Below the pieces are notes generated by a model. It was not told the DNA's origin, made no database searches, and was given only the letters and a program-made list of their open reading frames with translations. A DNA stretch of 64,000 nt, from assembly GCA_002723295.1 (NCBI GenBank), contig PBNP01000002.1:55805-119804 (forward strand), given 5' to 3'. A program made the position numbers and the translations under genes. The first letter of the stretch is position 1. Each line of letters opens with the position of its first letter. This DNA is from Flavobacteriaceae bacterium. GTDB lineage: Bacteria > Bacteroidota > Bacteroidia > Flavobacteriales > Flavobacteriaceae. Of the stretch, positions 29,186 to 39,052 are shown piece by piece.

Positions 29186-29455
29186 TTATTTACGTATCCC
29201 TAACTCTTTAATTATTGTACGGTATCTTTCAATATCTTTAGATTTTAAATAATCAAGAAGATTTCTTCTTTTGCCAACTAAACGAACTAATGATCGCTCA
29301 GTATTGAAGTCTTTTCTATTTTCTTTTAAATGACTTGAAAGATGATCTATTCTGAAGGAAAAAAGTGCAATTTGCCCCTCAGTAGATCCTGTATTAGTTT
29401 TAGATTTCCCATATTTTTTGAAAATCTCTTCCTTTTTTTCTTTAGTTAAGTACAT
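29186..29455 (-). CDS. rpsO: 30S ribosomal protein S15
   Basis: 89-aa protein binding the central domain of 16S rRNA. Family pattern: TGSTEGQIALFSFRIDHLSSHLKENRKD and RSLVRLVGKRRNLLDYLK. It is preceded by a TATATTTG promoter element and followed by pnp after 88 nt. Confidence 0.97.
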   Translation of the reverse strand: MYLTKEKKEEIFKKYGKSKTNTGSTEGQIALFSFRIDHLSSHLKENRKDFNTERSLVRLVGKRRNLLDYLKSKDIERYRTIIKELGIRK

Positions 29456-29497
29456 GCAAACATTATTTTAATAATTTTTATGTAAAATTAAGATTTG

Positions 29498-29505
29498 CAA
29501 ATATA
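29498..29505 (-). promoter_or_regulatory. -7 promoter element for rpsO
   Basis: Read on the minus strand this is TATATTTG, a perfect match to TAnnTTTG, about 43 nt before the rpsO ATG. A TTG -33 element at the standard distance is not seen. Confidence 0.45.
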
Positions 29506-29541
29506 ATTAATTTTAATCAGCGTTAAATATAATTAATCAAA

Positions 29542-30399
29542 TTATTCTCTAATCGGTTGATTAAGAATAAGATCAATATATTGATTTACTATATTTTTCA
29601 ATTCACTTCTGTGAACAATAAAGTCTAAAAACCCTTTTTCTTTAAGAAACTCACTTTTTTGGAAACCTTCAGGTAGATCTTTGCCGGTTGTATCTTTCAC
29701 TACTCTAGGTCCTGCAAATGCAATCAATGCATTAGGTTCAGCAATGTTTATATCTCCTAACATAGCAAATGATGCAGTTGTGCCACCTGTTGTTGGGTCT
29801 GTACATAATGATATATATGGTAATTTGGCTTCTGCAAGATGAGCTAATTTTGCGGAAGTTTTTGCCATTTGCATAAGCGATGTTGCCGATTCCATCATTC
29901 TAGCACCACCAGATTTTGAAATAACTAATAAAGGAAATGAATTTTCAATACAATAATCAGTTGCTCTAGCAATCTTTTCACCTACCACTGAACCCATTGA
30001 ACCACCAATGAATTCAAAATCCATACATGAAACAACAAGTTCTTTTCCTTTTGATTTTCCAACTGCTGTTCTTATTGCATCATTTAAATTTGTTTTATTC
30101 TGAGCTTCTTTGATACGGTCTTTATACTTTTTATTATCTATAAAGTTTAGAAAATCCTTTGATTTTAAATTTATATCAAGTTCAATAAACTCATTATTAT
30201 CAAAGATGATACTAAAATATTCTTTGCTTCCAATATGTACATGATAATCATCTTCTGGACTAACATAAAAGTTTTTTTCTAATTCTAAAGTTTCAATTGT
30301 TTTTCCTGAAGGAGTCTTGTACCATAAACCTTTAGGAATATCTTTTTTTTCCTCAGTTTTAGTTAAAATGCCTTTTTCTCTTCTTTTAAACCAGCTCAC
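29542..30399 (-). CDS. accD: Acetyl-CoA carboxylase carboxyltransferase beta subunit
   Basis: Transfers carboxyl from carboxybiotin to acetyl-CoA in the first step of fatty acid synthesis, with AccA. The carboxyltransferase core is clear: [31 protein letters not shown] and [14 protein letters not shown]. The N-terminal zinc ribbon is present in outline but its four cysteines (C27, C30, C46, C49 in E. coli) are replaced by T29, G32, S47 and D50. To my recollection this is typical for Flavobacteriaceae AccD. Length 285 aa. It is 12 nt downstream of fbaA and probably co-transcribed. Confidence 0.94.
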   Translation of the reverse strand: MSWFKRREKGILTKTEEKKDIPKGLWYKTPSGKTIETLELEKNFYVSPEDDYHVHIGSKEYFSIIFDNNEFIELDINLKSKDFLNFIDNKKYKDRIKEAQNKTNLNDAIRTAVGKSKGKELVVSCMDFEFIGGSMGSVVGEKIARATDYCIENSFPLLVISKSGGARMMESATSLMQMAKTSAKLAHLAEAKLPYISLCTDPTTGGTTASFAMLGDINIAEPNALIAFAGPRVVKDTTGKDLPEGFQKSEFLKEKGFLDFIVHRSELKNIVNQYIDLILNQPIRE

Positions 30400-30411
30400 A
30401 ATACTATAATT

Positions 30412-31482
30412 TTAATCTAAGGTATTAACATTATTTAAATCTTCAAAAGCCTTTTCTAATCTAGAAATAAATGATTTTTCCCCAAGTCGAAGCCATTTTC
30501 TAGGATCATAATACTTTTTATTTGGTTTATCAATTCCATCAGGGTTTCCTATCTGTGAATTTAAATACTCATGATTTTCATTCATATAATCCCTTATACC
30601 CTTATTAAATGCATATTGTAAATCAGTATCAATATTCATTTTAACTACTCCGTAATTAATGGCCTCTCTTATTTCTTTGATTGAAGAACCAGAGCCTCCA
30701 TGAAAAACAAAATCAATTGTGTTAGTTGGCAAACTTAATTTTTTTGATATATATTCTTGAGAATCTCTTAAAATCTTAGGCTTTAGCTTTACATTTCCAG
30801 GCTTATAAACACCATGAACATTTCCAAACGCAGCAGCTATAATAAATTGAGAACTTATTTTTGATAATTCCTCAAAGGCATAAGCAACTTCTTTAGGTTT
30901 AGTATATAGTTTTGATATATCTAATTCAGTATTATCAACACCATCTTCCTCTCCTCCAGTAACTCCTAATTCAATTTCTAGAGTCATTTCCATTTGACTC
31001 AATCTGTATAAATAATTTTTACAAATACTTATATTTTTTTTTAACGGTTTATTTGAAAGATCAATCATATGTGAGCTAAATAAAGAAATATTGTGAATCT
31101 TATAATATTTTTCATTAGCTTCAATTAATCCATCAATCCATGGAAGTAATTCTCCAGAACAATGATCAGTATGTAAAATAACATAAGCACCATATTCTTT
31201 AGCTAATTCGTGAATATGTTTTGCCCCTGCAATTGCACCAGCGATTGCAGCCTTTTGATTTGTATTTGACAAACCCTTTCCAGCGTTGAACTGTGAGCCA
31301 CCGTTCGAAAATTGAATTATAACTGGGCTATTTATATTTGAAGCTGTTTCTAAAACAGCATTAATTGAATTTGAACCAATTACATTAATTGCTGGAATTG
31401 CAAAGTTTTTTACTTTAGCTAACTTAAAAACTTCTTGAACATTTGATCCTGTAATTACTCCAGGACTAAAAGTTAATTTCAT
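30412..31482 (-). CDS. fbaA: Class II fructose-bisphosphate aldolase
   Basis: Zn-dependent aldolase of glycolysis and gluconeogenesis. Class II motifs: NSPVIIQFSNGG, the metal-binding HTDHC, an ELGVTGGEEDG segment, FGNVHGVYKPG, HGGSGS and the N-I-D phosphate-binding region VKMNIDTDLQYAF. Length 356 aa fits the class IIA (E. coli FbaA-like) group. Promoter element TATTTTTG lies just upstream. Confidence 0.95.
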   Translation of the reverse strand: MKLTFSPGVITGSNVQEVFKLAKVKNFAIPAINVIGSNSINAVLETASNINSPVIIQFSNGGSQFNAGKGLSNTNQKAAIAGAIAGAKHIHELAKEYGAYVILHTDHCSGELLPWIDGLIEANEKYYKIHNISLFSSHMIDLSNKPLKKNISICKNYLYRLSQMEMTLEIELGVTGGEEDGVDNTELDISKLYTKPKEVAYAFEELSKISSQFIIAAAFGNVHGVYKPGNVKLKPKILRDSQEYISKKLSLPTNTIDFVFHGGSGSSIKEIREAINYGVVKMNIDTDLQYAFNKGIRDYMNENHEYLNSQIGNPDGIDKPNKKYYDPRKWLRLGEKSFISRLEKAFEDLNNVNTLD

Positions 31483-31498
31483 AAAATTATTTATTTAT

Positions 31499-31506
31499 CA
31501 AAAATA
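31499..31506 (-). promoter_or_regulatory. Putative -7 promoter element for fbaA-accD
   Basis: On the minus strand TATTTTTG matches TAnnTTTG. It ends 16 nt before the fbaA ATG. No convincing -33 TTG at 17-23 nt, so support is moderate. Confidence 0.35.
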
Positions 31507-31514
31507 CAATAATA

Positions 31515-34049
31515 TCAGAAAGGATAATTTATTCCAATATTAAATACAGCATGTTTTATTCCAAATTCACTTAGCCAGCGGTTACTTTCCAATGAAGGGT
31601 TATAAGTTTTAAATCCAGTATCAAATCGAAAAACAAAAAAATCAAAGTCATATCGAATGCCAAAACCAGTTCCTATTGCGATTTCACTTAAATCAGAAAT
31701 TTTTTCAAATCTAGCTCTTGAATCTGTAACATTATCTCCAATATTCCATATATTACCTGAATCAATAAATAAAGCCCCTTTAATTGGTCCAATAAAAGGA
31801 AATCTATATTCAAAATTTGCCGAAATCTTAAAATTAGCTTCATTAAATTCATTATTATAATCTGTGGTTCCAGGACCTAATTTGTAGGCTTTCCACGCTC
31901 TATTATCATTTGCTCCTCCAGCAAAATAGGATCTAGAAAAAGGTATGTTAATTGAATTACCTATTGGCAAAGCCATTCCCCCAAATATTCTAAACGCAAA
32001 AATTCTTTCTCTTCCAACAGAAAAGTGACGAATATAATCAATCTCTGATTTTATATACTGAGATGGAGAAACTCCATTAATTTGATATTTTCCTTCATTG
32101 TTTTTTGTACTTGTAAGTTCTAAAAACTTATTTAAAACACTTCCTACCCATTCAAATTTAAATTTTAGTTGATAAAATTCTTCATCTATTAAACTTTCCT
32201 GATTATTTAGATTAAAATTTATTGAAGACCCTAAAATCAAATTATTTACTGTTAATCTCTCTTGACGCTCTCTAATACTATTTATTTGATTTAAATCATT
32301 ATTATCACTAACTGTAATAATATTGTTTTGAACATTTTTAATAAATAAATTTGCCCCATTAGGTATAACTAAATTCCCTATATTATCAAGGTATTCAGCC
32401 GCATCTGGTATTTTTTTTGCAATTTCATTTAATCTATCATATGAGTTTTTGTATACATTGAAATAATTTTGAACATTTTTGTTGTTAACAAATTCAAAAT
32501 CAACTAGTTTAAAACTAATTTGTTTTGCACTATTTGGTTTCCATTGGTATTCAAATGTACTTCCAAAATATTGTTTATCTAAACCTATATTTTCTTGAAG
32601 AGTTGTTCCAAAAGATAATTGAGTTGATGGATTCATTTCTTTAGGAATAAAATTGCTTAGAGAAATAGGGAATATAATTTTTGGAAATTTTATATTTATA
32701 TCCCCACCTAATTCAAATAAATTAAAAAATTTATCTTCAGGATTAGCTGAATTTCTTGAAGCTCCAAGCATGCTTTTAACACCAAAATCTAGAATTTCAG
32801 TTCCATTAAAAATGTTTCTAATGCCACTAGTTATCCCAAAACCCATTCCAATATCTTGAATATTAGAGTGTGATAAGTCCAAATCTAACCCCAAAGAAAA
32901 TCTTTCCTTTGGGGTTAAAAAAATTGATGTAGATAAAGTACTATCACTTATTTGTTTATATGTTATACTTGGATATTTGAAGTTTTTAAGTGAGTTGAAA
33001 TACCTATAAGTTAATTCTCTATCTTTATCACTATACCAGTCATTAATTTTTATAAAAATAGGATCAGTTATTGATTTTTCTTTATATTTTAATTTTTCCT
33101 TAGAATATATATTTACATCATTATATAAAGAATGGAAATTATAGGTGTCAATTTCACTTTCTATGTTCGGTTCTATATATATATTTATCTGCTGAACTCT
33201 GAATTTTTTATAGGGTATTATCATTAAACTATCATTTATTCTTCTTTTAATTGGATTAACTTTTATTAGAACATCTATATTTTTATCAACTTTACTACTA
33301 TCAATTTTGGCAATAAATTGAAGACTGTTTTGTTGAAAATTATAAACACCATTATTTCTAAACATTTCTAAAAGCCTATCTCTTTCATTCTCAATACTTT
33401 GTATAGTAAATGCGTCCCCGTTTTTTAAAAAGCTTTCACCTTTATTATCTATATATAAATCTTCTAATTCATTTGGTTCAATTTCTTCAAGAATATTTCC
33501 AATAGTATACAGTTCTTTTAAATCAATATTATATACTATTTCCTCAAAATTTGATTTTAACTTATTTATATCCACATCTGATATAACATCAAAATAACCA
33601 AGATTTTTATAATATTGATTTAATATAATAGAATTACTATTAATCAAAGTAGTATCTACTAAAATTGCCTTTTCTCCATTTCTATTTAACCAAGAATTTA
33701 ATTTAATTGCATATTTTTCTAATTGGTAAACTTGCTTTTTAGACATTAATTTATTTAGTCTTTGTCTTCTATTAGGTTTTAAATCTAGCCAATTCTGAAA
33801 ATTTTCCTTTGGAGATTCTTTCACTAAACTATTTAGCTTAAGTTTTAAAGGATAACCTAGAAATAGAGTATTTGGTTTGGGAAGCAACAACTTAGTTGCA
33901 GGATCATTTGCTCTTTCATTTCCATTGACAAACAATCTATATCTTCCTAATAGATTTTGATTTTCTTCTAGTAGTTTACTTGTACTACAACTAGTAAGTA
34001 TAAGAAAAATGAATATTAGATTGTGTATTTTTGGGAATGTAAATTTCAA
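31515..34049 (-). CDS. tamL: TamL-type BamA/Omp85 outer-membrane lipoprotein
   Basis: 844-aa outer-membrane protein. The N-terminus is a lipoprotein signal with the lipobox LTSC (IFIFLILTSCSTSKLLEE). POTRA-like modules follow in about residues 120-300, then a long C-terminal beta-barrel with the Omp85 lid-lock-like segment SYFAGGANDNRAWKAYKLG and a terminal aromatic residue. Lipidated Omp85 proteins of this shape are the TamA relatives (TamL) of Bacteroidota, acting with TamB in envelope assembly. No tamB gene is seen next to it here; instead trmH and porT are adjacent. Confidence 0.85.
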   Translation of the reverse strand: MKFTFPKIHNLIFIFLILTSCSTSKLLEENQNLLGRYRLFVNGNERANDPATKLLLPKPNTLFLGYPLKLKLNSLVKESPKENFQNWLDLKPNRRQRLNKLMSKKQVYQLEKYAIKLNSWLNRNGEKAILVDTTLINSNSIILNQYYKNLGYFDVISDVDINKLKSNFEEIVYNIDLKELYTIGNILEEIEPNELEDLYIDNKGESFLKNGDAFTIQSIENERDRLLEMFRNNGVYNFQQNSLQFIAKIDSSKVDKNIDVLIKVNPIKRRINDSLMIIPYKKFRVQQINIYIEPNIESEIDTYNFHSLYNDVNIYSKEKLKYKEKSITDPIFIKINDWYSDKDRELTYRYFNSLKNFKYPSITYKQISDSTLSTSIFLTPKERFSLGLDLDLSHSNIQDIGMGFGITSGIRNIFNGTEILDFGVKSMLGASRNSANPEDKFFNLFELGGDINIKFPKIIFPISLSNFIPKEMNPSTQLSFGTTLQENIGLDKQYFGSTFEYQWKPNSAKQISFKLVDFEFVNNKNVQNYFNVYKNSYDRLNEIAKKIPDAAEYLDNIGNLVIPNGANLFIKNVQNNIITVSDNNDLNQINSIRERQERLTVNNLILGSSINFNLNNQESLIDEEFYQLKFKFEWVGSVLNKFLELTSTKNNEGKYQINGVSPSQYIKSEIDYIRHFSVGRERIFAFRIFGGMALPIGNSINIPFSRSYFAGGANDNRAWKAYKLGPGTTDYNNEFNEANFKISANFEYRFPFIGPIKGALFIDSGNIWNIGDNVTDSRARFEKISDLSEIAIGTGFGIRYDFDFFVFRFDTGFKTYNPSLESNRWLSEFGIKHAVFNIGINYPF

Positions 34050-34068
34050 TACAAATAATTTCTATAAT

Positions 34069-34076
34069 CAAAAGTA
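34069..34076 (-). promoter_or_regulatory. Putative -7 promoter element for tamL
   Basis: TACTTTTG on the minus strand fits TAnnTTTG and lies 20 nt before the tamL start, in the 38-nt gap between divergent tamL and the rRNA methyltransferase gene. A -33 TTG is not visible. Confidence 0.35.
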
Positions 34077-34087
34077 CATTATTTTAT

Positions 34088-34810
34088 ATGCTTACTAAAA
34101 GTGAAATAACGAAAATAAAGCAACTTTCTAAAAAGAAATATAGAATAAAAGCTGGTCTCTTTGTAGCTGAAGGAGAAAAGGTAATATATGAACTACTAAA
34201 TGAAAAGTATGTATTAAAAAAACTTTATACTACTAAAGAAACTACTAAAATATCAGCGATATTAATTTCAGATCATAAAATGCAACAGATTTCACATTTT
34301 AAAAACCCAAGTAAATTCTTGGGAGTTTTTAAGTTGCCATTACATTCAATTCCAAAAAACAATTTTCCTATACTAGCTTTAGATAGAATTTCTGACCCAG
34401 GGAATCTAGGCACAATAATTAGAACATGTGATTGGTTTGGAATAGACAATATAGTATGTAGTTTAAATTCAGTTGATTGTTTTAATCCAAAAGTTATCCA
34501 ATCATCAATGGGATCAATATCTAGAGTTAAATGTCACTATATAGATTTAATTAATTATTTAAACAACTCTAAGTTTAAAATTATTGCTACAACGATTAAG
34601 GCAGAAAAATCAATATATGATTTTAATTTAACAAATAAGGTAATCTATGTTTTTGGTAATGAGTCAAATGGAATTTCTTCAGATATTATAAAACTAGTGA
34701 ATGAAAAAATATTTATACCAAAAACAGCTAAAAATTCAGTTACTGATAGTTTAAATGTTGCATCAGCAGTTTCAATATTACTAGGAGAACGTTTTCGTCA
34801 ATTAAAATAA
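34088..34810 (+). CDS. TrmH/SpoU-family RNA 2'-O-methyltransferase
   Basis: 240-aa SPOUT methyltransferase with an N-terminal substrate-binding domain (KKKYRIKAGLFVAEGEKVI). The three SpoU motifs are DPGNLGTIIRTCDWFG, VFGNESNGIS and SLNVASAVSILLGE, which form the trefoil-knot SAM site. It is a paralogue of rlmB 1 kb away; the target nucleotide cannot be told, though an rRNA position is most likely. It converges with porT with a 4-nt gap and is divergent from tamL. Confidence 0.88.
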   Translation: MLTKSEITKIKQLSKKKYRIKAGLFVAEGEKVIYELLNEKYVLKKLYTTKETTKISAILISDHKMQQISHFKNPSKFLGVFKLPLHSIPKNNFPILALDRISDPGNLGTIIRTCDWFGIDNIVCSLNSVDCFNPKVIQSSMGSISRVKCHYIDLINYLNNSKFKIIATTIKAEKSIYDFNLTNKVIYVFGNESNGISSDIIKLVNEKIFIPKTAKNSVTDSLNVASAVSILLGERFRQLK

Positions 34811-34814
34811 CTCT

Positions 34815-35582
34815 TTATTCAAATGTAAAGTTAATCACCAGGCCTCTGCTTAGCATTTTGTTTAAATTTCCTGTCCATGGACTATCTATATCAGCATCTG
34901 GAATAATTTCATTTTGTAATGAGAATATACCTCTAATTGAAGGAGAAAATTTGAAATAATATAGATAAAAATCAAAACCTAAACCTAATTCATAGTTTAA
35001 GCTATTTGTTACAGTTCTAAAAACATTACTTGAATTGTCATCTGTATTTTTTTCATTACTTGTAAGATTAAAATCAGTTGAAACACCAAATGTTATGTAG
35101 GGTTTGTAATTGTTAATCCTTTTAGCACTCATTTTAATTAATAGTGGTATGTGAATATATGTAGATTTAACTTCTCTAATTTGATCTGGAGTAGGGGGGC
35201 AGTCTTCAAATAATCCACAATTTATTCCAAATGCAGGGAGGTTTGGATAAATAAGATCTCTTTGAGAATAAACAAGTCCAGGCTCAAGCCTTAAGTTAAA
35301 ATACTCATTTATTCTTAGATCACCTATAAGGCCAACATTAAAACCGGTTTTAGATTCTACTTGAATATCTTCAAAATTATTTGTTTTATAATATCCACTA
35401 GGATATTCAAACTTAAAATCATATGTGTTGAACCCTACAAAATACCCATAGTGAAGCACCTTTTCATCAAAGTTTGGCAAATTTATAATTCTCTCTCTAA
35501 CCGTAGGGTATTGCGCACTTAATTTTGTAAAAAACAAAATAAATAAGAACAAAAAATAGTATTTTTTATTACGAATTGTCAC
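34815..35582 (-). CDS. porT: PorT-like outer-membrane beta-barrel protein (type IX secretion)
   Basis: 255 aa with a cleavable signal peptide (YYFLFLFILFFTKLSAQ). A mature part with alternating beta strands and a terminal aromatic (VINFTFE) indicates an eight-stranded barrel. The segments LPNFDEKVLHYGYFVGFNTYDFKF and INEYFNLRLEPGLVYSQRDLIY match PorT/SprT, a component of the Bacteroidota type IX secretion system. Its position beside a trmH-like gene and tamL is the flavobacterial arrangement as I recall it. The other known neighbour, ubiE, is absent here and rlmB occupies that side. Confidence 0.82.
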   Translation of the reverse strand: MTIRNKKYYFLFLFILFFTKLSAQYPTVRERIINLPNFDEKVLHYGYFVGFNTYDFKFEYPSGYYKTNNFEDIQVESKTGFNVGLIGDLRINEYFNLRLEPGLVYSQRDLIYPNLPAFGINCGLFEDCPPTPDQIREVKSTYIHIPLLIKMSAKRINNYKPYITFGVSTDFNLTSNEKNTDDNSSNVFRTVTNSLNYELGLGFDFYLYYFKFSPSIRGIFSLQNEIIPDADIDSPWTGNLNKMLSRGLVINFTFE

Positions 35583-35687
35583 TAAAACAGGATGGTTTAT
35601 TATAATAAATTATTTACTATAACTATAAACCCAATTTTCCTTAAAATATTGTTGAGATTTTGTTATGAATGGAAAAAAGATAATTTT

Positions 35688-36434
35688 TTATACAGAATTG
35701 TTTCCGTTTTGTCTTAATTTCTCATAGAGGACGATTCCACAGGCTACTGATACATTAAGAGAATCTAGACTAGTTATCATTGGAAGTTTAATTTTACAAT
35801 CACATTGCTTTAATAAATTTAGATTAATTCCTTTTTCCTCTGATCCAAAAAGAAAAGCTACGGGCCCTTTTAAATTAATATCATATGCAATATCATTAGA
35901 CTTTTCGGTTACTCCTACAATTTTAATTTTTTCTGATTTCATAAAAAAGAATACATCCTTTAAATGTGATACTCTTGAAATAGGAACAAGAAAAGCACCT
36001 CCAGAAGAAGTTTTTATGGCAGCCGCATTAACAGGAGCACTTCCCGTTTGAGGTATAATTACTCCATTTACACCAGTTGCCGCAGCAGAGCGCATAATAG
36101 CCCCTAAATTACGTGGGTCAGTAATACTATCTAAAATTAAAAAAGTTGGAGATTTTGATTCCTTTATTCCCTTTTGAACCATTTCTTCAATATCGATAAA
36201 TTTAATTTGAGATAGACTAGCAACAGCTCCTTGATGATTTTTATTTTTAAACCTCTCTAATCGTTCTTTAGGCACATATGAATGAGATATGTTGTTTTCC
36301 CGTATAGAGTTTTCAAGGCGCTGAAATAATGAGCCTTTATTGCTTTTTAGTAACCAAACCTTTTCAATATGTTTACCAGCCTTAATCGCCTCTAAAATTG
36401 TATGTATTCCATATATATTAAGGTTCTTATCCAT
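35688..36434 (-). CDS. rlmB: 23S rRNA (guanosine2251-2'-O)-methyltransferase RlmB
   Basis: SPOUT enzyme methylating G2251 in the P loop of 23S rRNA. It opens with IYGIHTILEAIKAGKHIEKVWL (the RlmB-type N-terminal domain), followed by SpoU motifs DSITDPRNLGAIMRSA, FLFGSEEKGIN and SLNVSVACGIVLYEKLRQ. Length 248 aa. The strong terminator just upstream isolates it from the Sus operon on the same strand. Confidence 0.92.
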   Translation of the reverse strand: MDKNLNIYGIHTILEAIKAGKHIEKVWLLKSNKGSLFQRLENSIRENNISHSYVPKERLERFKNKNHQGAVASLSQIKFIDIEEMVQKGIKESKSPTFLILDSITDPRNLGAIMRSAAATGVNGVIIPQTGSAPVNAAAIKTSSGGAFLVPISRVSHLKDVFFFMKSEKIKIVGVTEKSNDIAYDINLKGPVAFLFGSEEKGINLNLLKQCDCKIKLPMITSLDSLNVSVACGIVLYEKLRQNGNNSV

Positions 36435-36463
36435 AGCTATAAAATTAGTCTATATATATTCAT

Positions 36464-36497
36464 AAAAAAAGGAGATCGAAAAGATCTCCTTTTTTTT
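36464..36497 (-). terminator. Strong rho-independent terminator of the Sus operon
   Basis: AAAAAAAGGAGATC (36464-36477), loop GAAAA, then GATCTCCTTTTTTTT (36483-36497). An 8-bp GC-containing core (AGGAGATC/GATCTCCT) is extended by A-T pairs and flanked by A and T runs, so it could work in both directions. It lies 22 nt after the stop of the minus-strand lipoprotein gene. Confidence 0.9.
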
Positions 36498-36519
36498 ATT
36501 AAGTAAAAATGAGTGTCAA

Positions 36520-37413
36520 TTATGGACAAACACTTAATACTTTTAAACCAGGGCCAGGATACGATTCTGTAAGAGCAGTTTGTGTAGCTCCTGAACCGTC
36601 TGGACGATCATACAAAATAGTATAAGAAACCTCACTATCCCAATCTCCTTTTACCCAAGAGAATGACATTTGTGCTGCCCCTGCAGGTATAGTCAATGTA
36701 TACGTAGAAGATGAAAAAGATGCTCCATCCCAAAGTAATTCAGCTGATAAAGCTGGATAGTCTCCCCAATAATCAGGAATACCAATTTTATACTCTGTTC
36801 CATCTACTACTACACTAACATATCCTCCATTCCATCCATCACCATAACTATCAATCATATTAATAGTATAGTCTCCTGCTACAGCTTGTGTTGGAATACA
36901 CTTAATCACCTGTGTATATTGGTAAGGTGATTTAAAGTATGATCCCGTTAACGAACTTGCAGCGTCTTTTGCAGTATAACTGCGCCCATCAGTTAAATTT
37001 AACTGTAATCTGATTATAACAGCGTCACCACCAGAATATTGGCTAGAGGATAATCCCATAGCACTAATTGCTTCTCCCAGACTAACTGTTAAGTCGTGTC
37101 TTGGAAGACCAGTAGGACCTGTTGTAAAATCAGAAGGAACTAGAGTTTTAAGAAGTACTTCACCATTTCCGTTTAAGGAAACAAAAATCTGTACATCTTG
37201 CATTAAATCTCCGTTCTGCTCATCGTGCTCTTCAATAGTCACAGAGAATACTGAAGATGCAGGTTCAAAGTAATTATACTCACCGGTTGGATTCCAACCT
37301 CTTAACACTGCACCTGTGACATAATCGTCCATCACTGTATTAATCGTGTTCTCAGCTTCCGAACAGGAAACCATTAACAACAATAAACTAAATAAACTTA
37401 TAATTTTTTTCAT
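36520..37413 (-). CDS. Lipoprotein, third gene of the Sus operon, with a YGDGWNGG motif domain
   Basis: 297 aa; lipoprotein signal with the lipobox MVSC (LFSLLLLMVSCSE), so probably surface-exposed like SusE/SusF. About residues 30-165 form an unrecognised beta-rich domain. About residues 175-297 begin with an INMIDSYGDGWNGG motif and continue with VVVDGTEY and TYTLTIPAGA. This motif is seen in jelly-roll-like domains of secreted Bacteroidota proteins. By position it may help bind the substrate of the SusC/D transporter. There is no type IX secretion tail. I do not recognise a named family for the full protein. Confidence 0.72.
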   Translation of the reverse strand: MKKIISLFSLLLLMVSCSEAENTINTVMDDYVTGAVLRGWNPTGEYNYFEPASSVFSVTIEEHDEQNGDLMQDVQIFVSLNGNGEVLLKTLVPSDFTTGPTGLPRHDLTVSLGEAISAMGLSSSQYSGGDAVIIRLQLNLTDGRSYTAKDAASSLTGSYFKSPYQYTQVIKCIPTQAVAGDYTINMIDSYGDGWNGGYVSVVVDGTEYKIGIPDYWGDYPALSAELLWDGASFSSSTYTLTIPAGAAQMSFSWVKGDWDSEVSYTILYDRPDGSGATQTALTESYPGPGLKVLSVCP

Positions 37414-37423
37414 GTCTCAAATA

Positions 37424-39049
37424 TTAATAAAGGTTAGACGGTCCTGATGTGTTCCAAAATACTCGTCCAGTTAGATCGCTTTTTTGAGTAGCGTTCGAAT
37501 TGTTCGTAGTATAATTAGCAGGATACCACATAGATACCGGATATGCTCCAGGCGAAGGCTCTATATTTGGTTGTAGAGTTCTAGGATATCCAGTACGTCG
37601 GTACATGTTATATCCATCTGTTCCATTACCATAAAGAGAAATTAAAAATTGCGTCGCCCAAAGGTTGTTTTTGTCTTCTGTTGAACCAGCAGTCCATTCA
37701 GCCGCAAAGGCAGCTACATAGCTATCTACAGTGGCGCTATTTAAAGCATCTCCACCTAAACTAGCAGCTTTATTTATAGAGGCTTGAATTCCTGCTAAAA
37801 CTTCAGTTGTTCCAGCTGCAGTTCCAACTCCAGCTACTTCAGCATTCATAAAATGCATCCATGAAGAAAGCATTATAGGAGTTATACCTCTACCACCGGC
37901 ACCAGCGCCATTTTTTTGAGAGCTGTATGATCGATCATCATACTTCCCTCCGGCAGGGTAAACACCATGTAATGTTCTTTGAAATCCATCTGGTGGAATA
38001 CCATTATCATTTCCATGATCACGTCCCCAATATCCTCCATTAAGACCGCAAAATACGGCATTAAGTGGTGGAGCTAGGTTAGCGTACGGATTATAATAAT
38101 TATCCAAACCACATTCTAACACCTCTTCATCTGCATCAATTCCAAATCCTGGAACATTTTGTACTTGACGATAGAAGTAGTAAAATATACGTGGATCACC
38201 TACACCTCCATGACCTTGTTGTAGCGTATGCATAAACCAGTTTGCCATGTAGTATCCTCCACCAGTAGGAGTATAACTACCCCCATAGTATGGATGACGT
38301 GTATCAGGTTGAGCTTCATTTACACCCCAGCTAAACTGAAAATCATCAGCTGCTGATGAGATATAATTTGTAACTCCATTATAAGCTGAACTATTACCCA
38401 TGTTTAGGTAAGCCTTTTTCTTAAGACTATTTGCAGCTTTAATCCACTTAGAAGCATCTCCTCCATAGAAAAAATCATTAGCAGGAGCTCCTCCACCAGT
38501 GGTAAAGTTAGCAATTGCAGAATCAAGTTTTCCTATAGCATATGCATATACATCAGCGCCTGGTGATGCGGAAGGGTTTAAAACTCCACCTTCAGCATCT
38601 AAAGCTTCCGCTTGTGGTACATCACCGAAGTAATCTACCAGAGTTATATATATATAAGCTTCAAATACTTCTCCCATTCCAAGAGCATAAGGACGTTCTG
38701 CTGATAAAACACTCATTAATTGAATGTCTTTTAGCATACCCTTATATGCATCTGACCATACACCATCAAAACCATTTGGAGAATATACGTTTGCATAAGT
38801 TCTTCCACTCATATAGTTAATACGTGTTAACGCACCTCCTCTATGACCTAAACTATGCGCCCATCTAGCAAAATCCTCTTGAATAGCATTCAAGAAAAAG
38901 TCTGCACTGGCTTGATCAGGACTTAATGCATTTGGGTTCGAAGCTAAATCTAATTCAGCATTTTCACACGAACTTAATACAAGAAGACTTCCAAGACAGA
39001 TTGCTGTGAAAAATTTATTCATTGATTTCATGATATTATATTTTTTCAT
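37424..39049 (-). CDS. SusD/RagB-family outer-membrane lipoprotein
   Basis: 541-aa surface lipoprotein that closes over the SusC barrel and captures the substrate. The lipobox is VLSSC (LGSLLVLSSCEN). The pattern DQASADFFLNAIQEDFARWAH, followed by SGRTYANVYSP and an early WSDAYKGMLKD, suits the SusD-like_2 (PF12771) branch, and TPR-like helices follow. The start could be ATG 39049 or, more consistent with a short signal peptide, 39031 or 39022 (MKSMNKFF/MNKFF). It follows susC after 3 nt. The ligand cannot be predicted: no glycoside hydrolase or peptidase lies nearby. Confidence 0.9.
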   Translation of the reverse strand: MKKYNIMKSMNKFFTAICLGSLLVLSSCENAELDLASNPNALSPDQASADFFLNAIQEDFARWAHSLGHRGGALTRINYMSGRTYANVYSPNGFDGVWSDAYKGMLKDIQLMSVLSAERPYALGMGEVFEAYIYITLVDYFGDVPQAEALDAEGGVLNPSASPGADVYAYAIGKLDSAIANFTTGGGAPANDFFYGGDASKWIKAANSLKKKAYLNMGNSSAYNGVTNYISSAADDFQFSWGVNEAQPDTRHPYYGGSYTPTGGGYYMANWFMHTLQQGHGGVGDPRIFYYFYRQVQNVPGFGIDADEEVLECGLDNYYNPYANLAPPLNAVFCGLNGGYWGRDHGNDNGIPPDGFQRTLHGVYPAGGKYDDRSYSSQKNGAGAGGRGITPIMLSSWMHFMNAEVAGVGTAAGTTEVLAGIQASINKAASLGGDALNSATVDSYVAAFAAEWTAGSTEDKNNLWATQFLISLYGNGTDGYNMYRRTGYPRTLQPNIEPSPGAYPVSMWYPANYTTNNSNATQKSDLTGRVFWNTSGPSNLY

Positions 39050-39052
39050 TAT

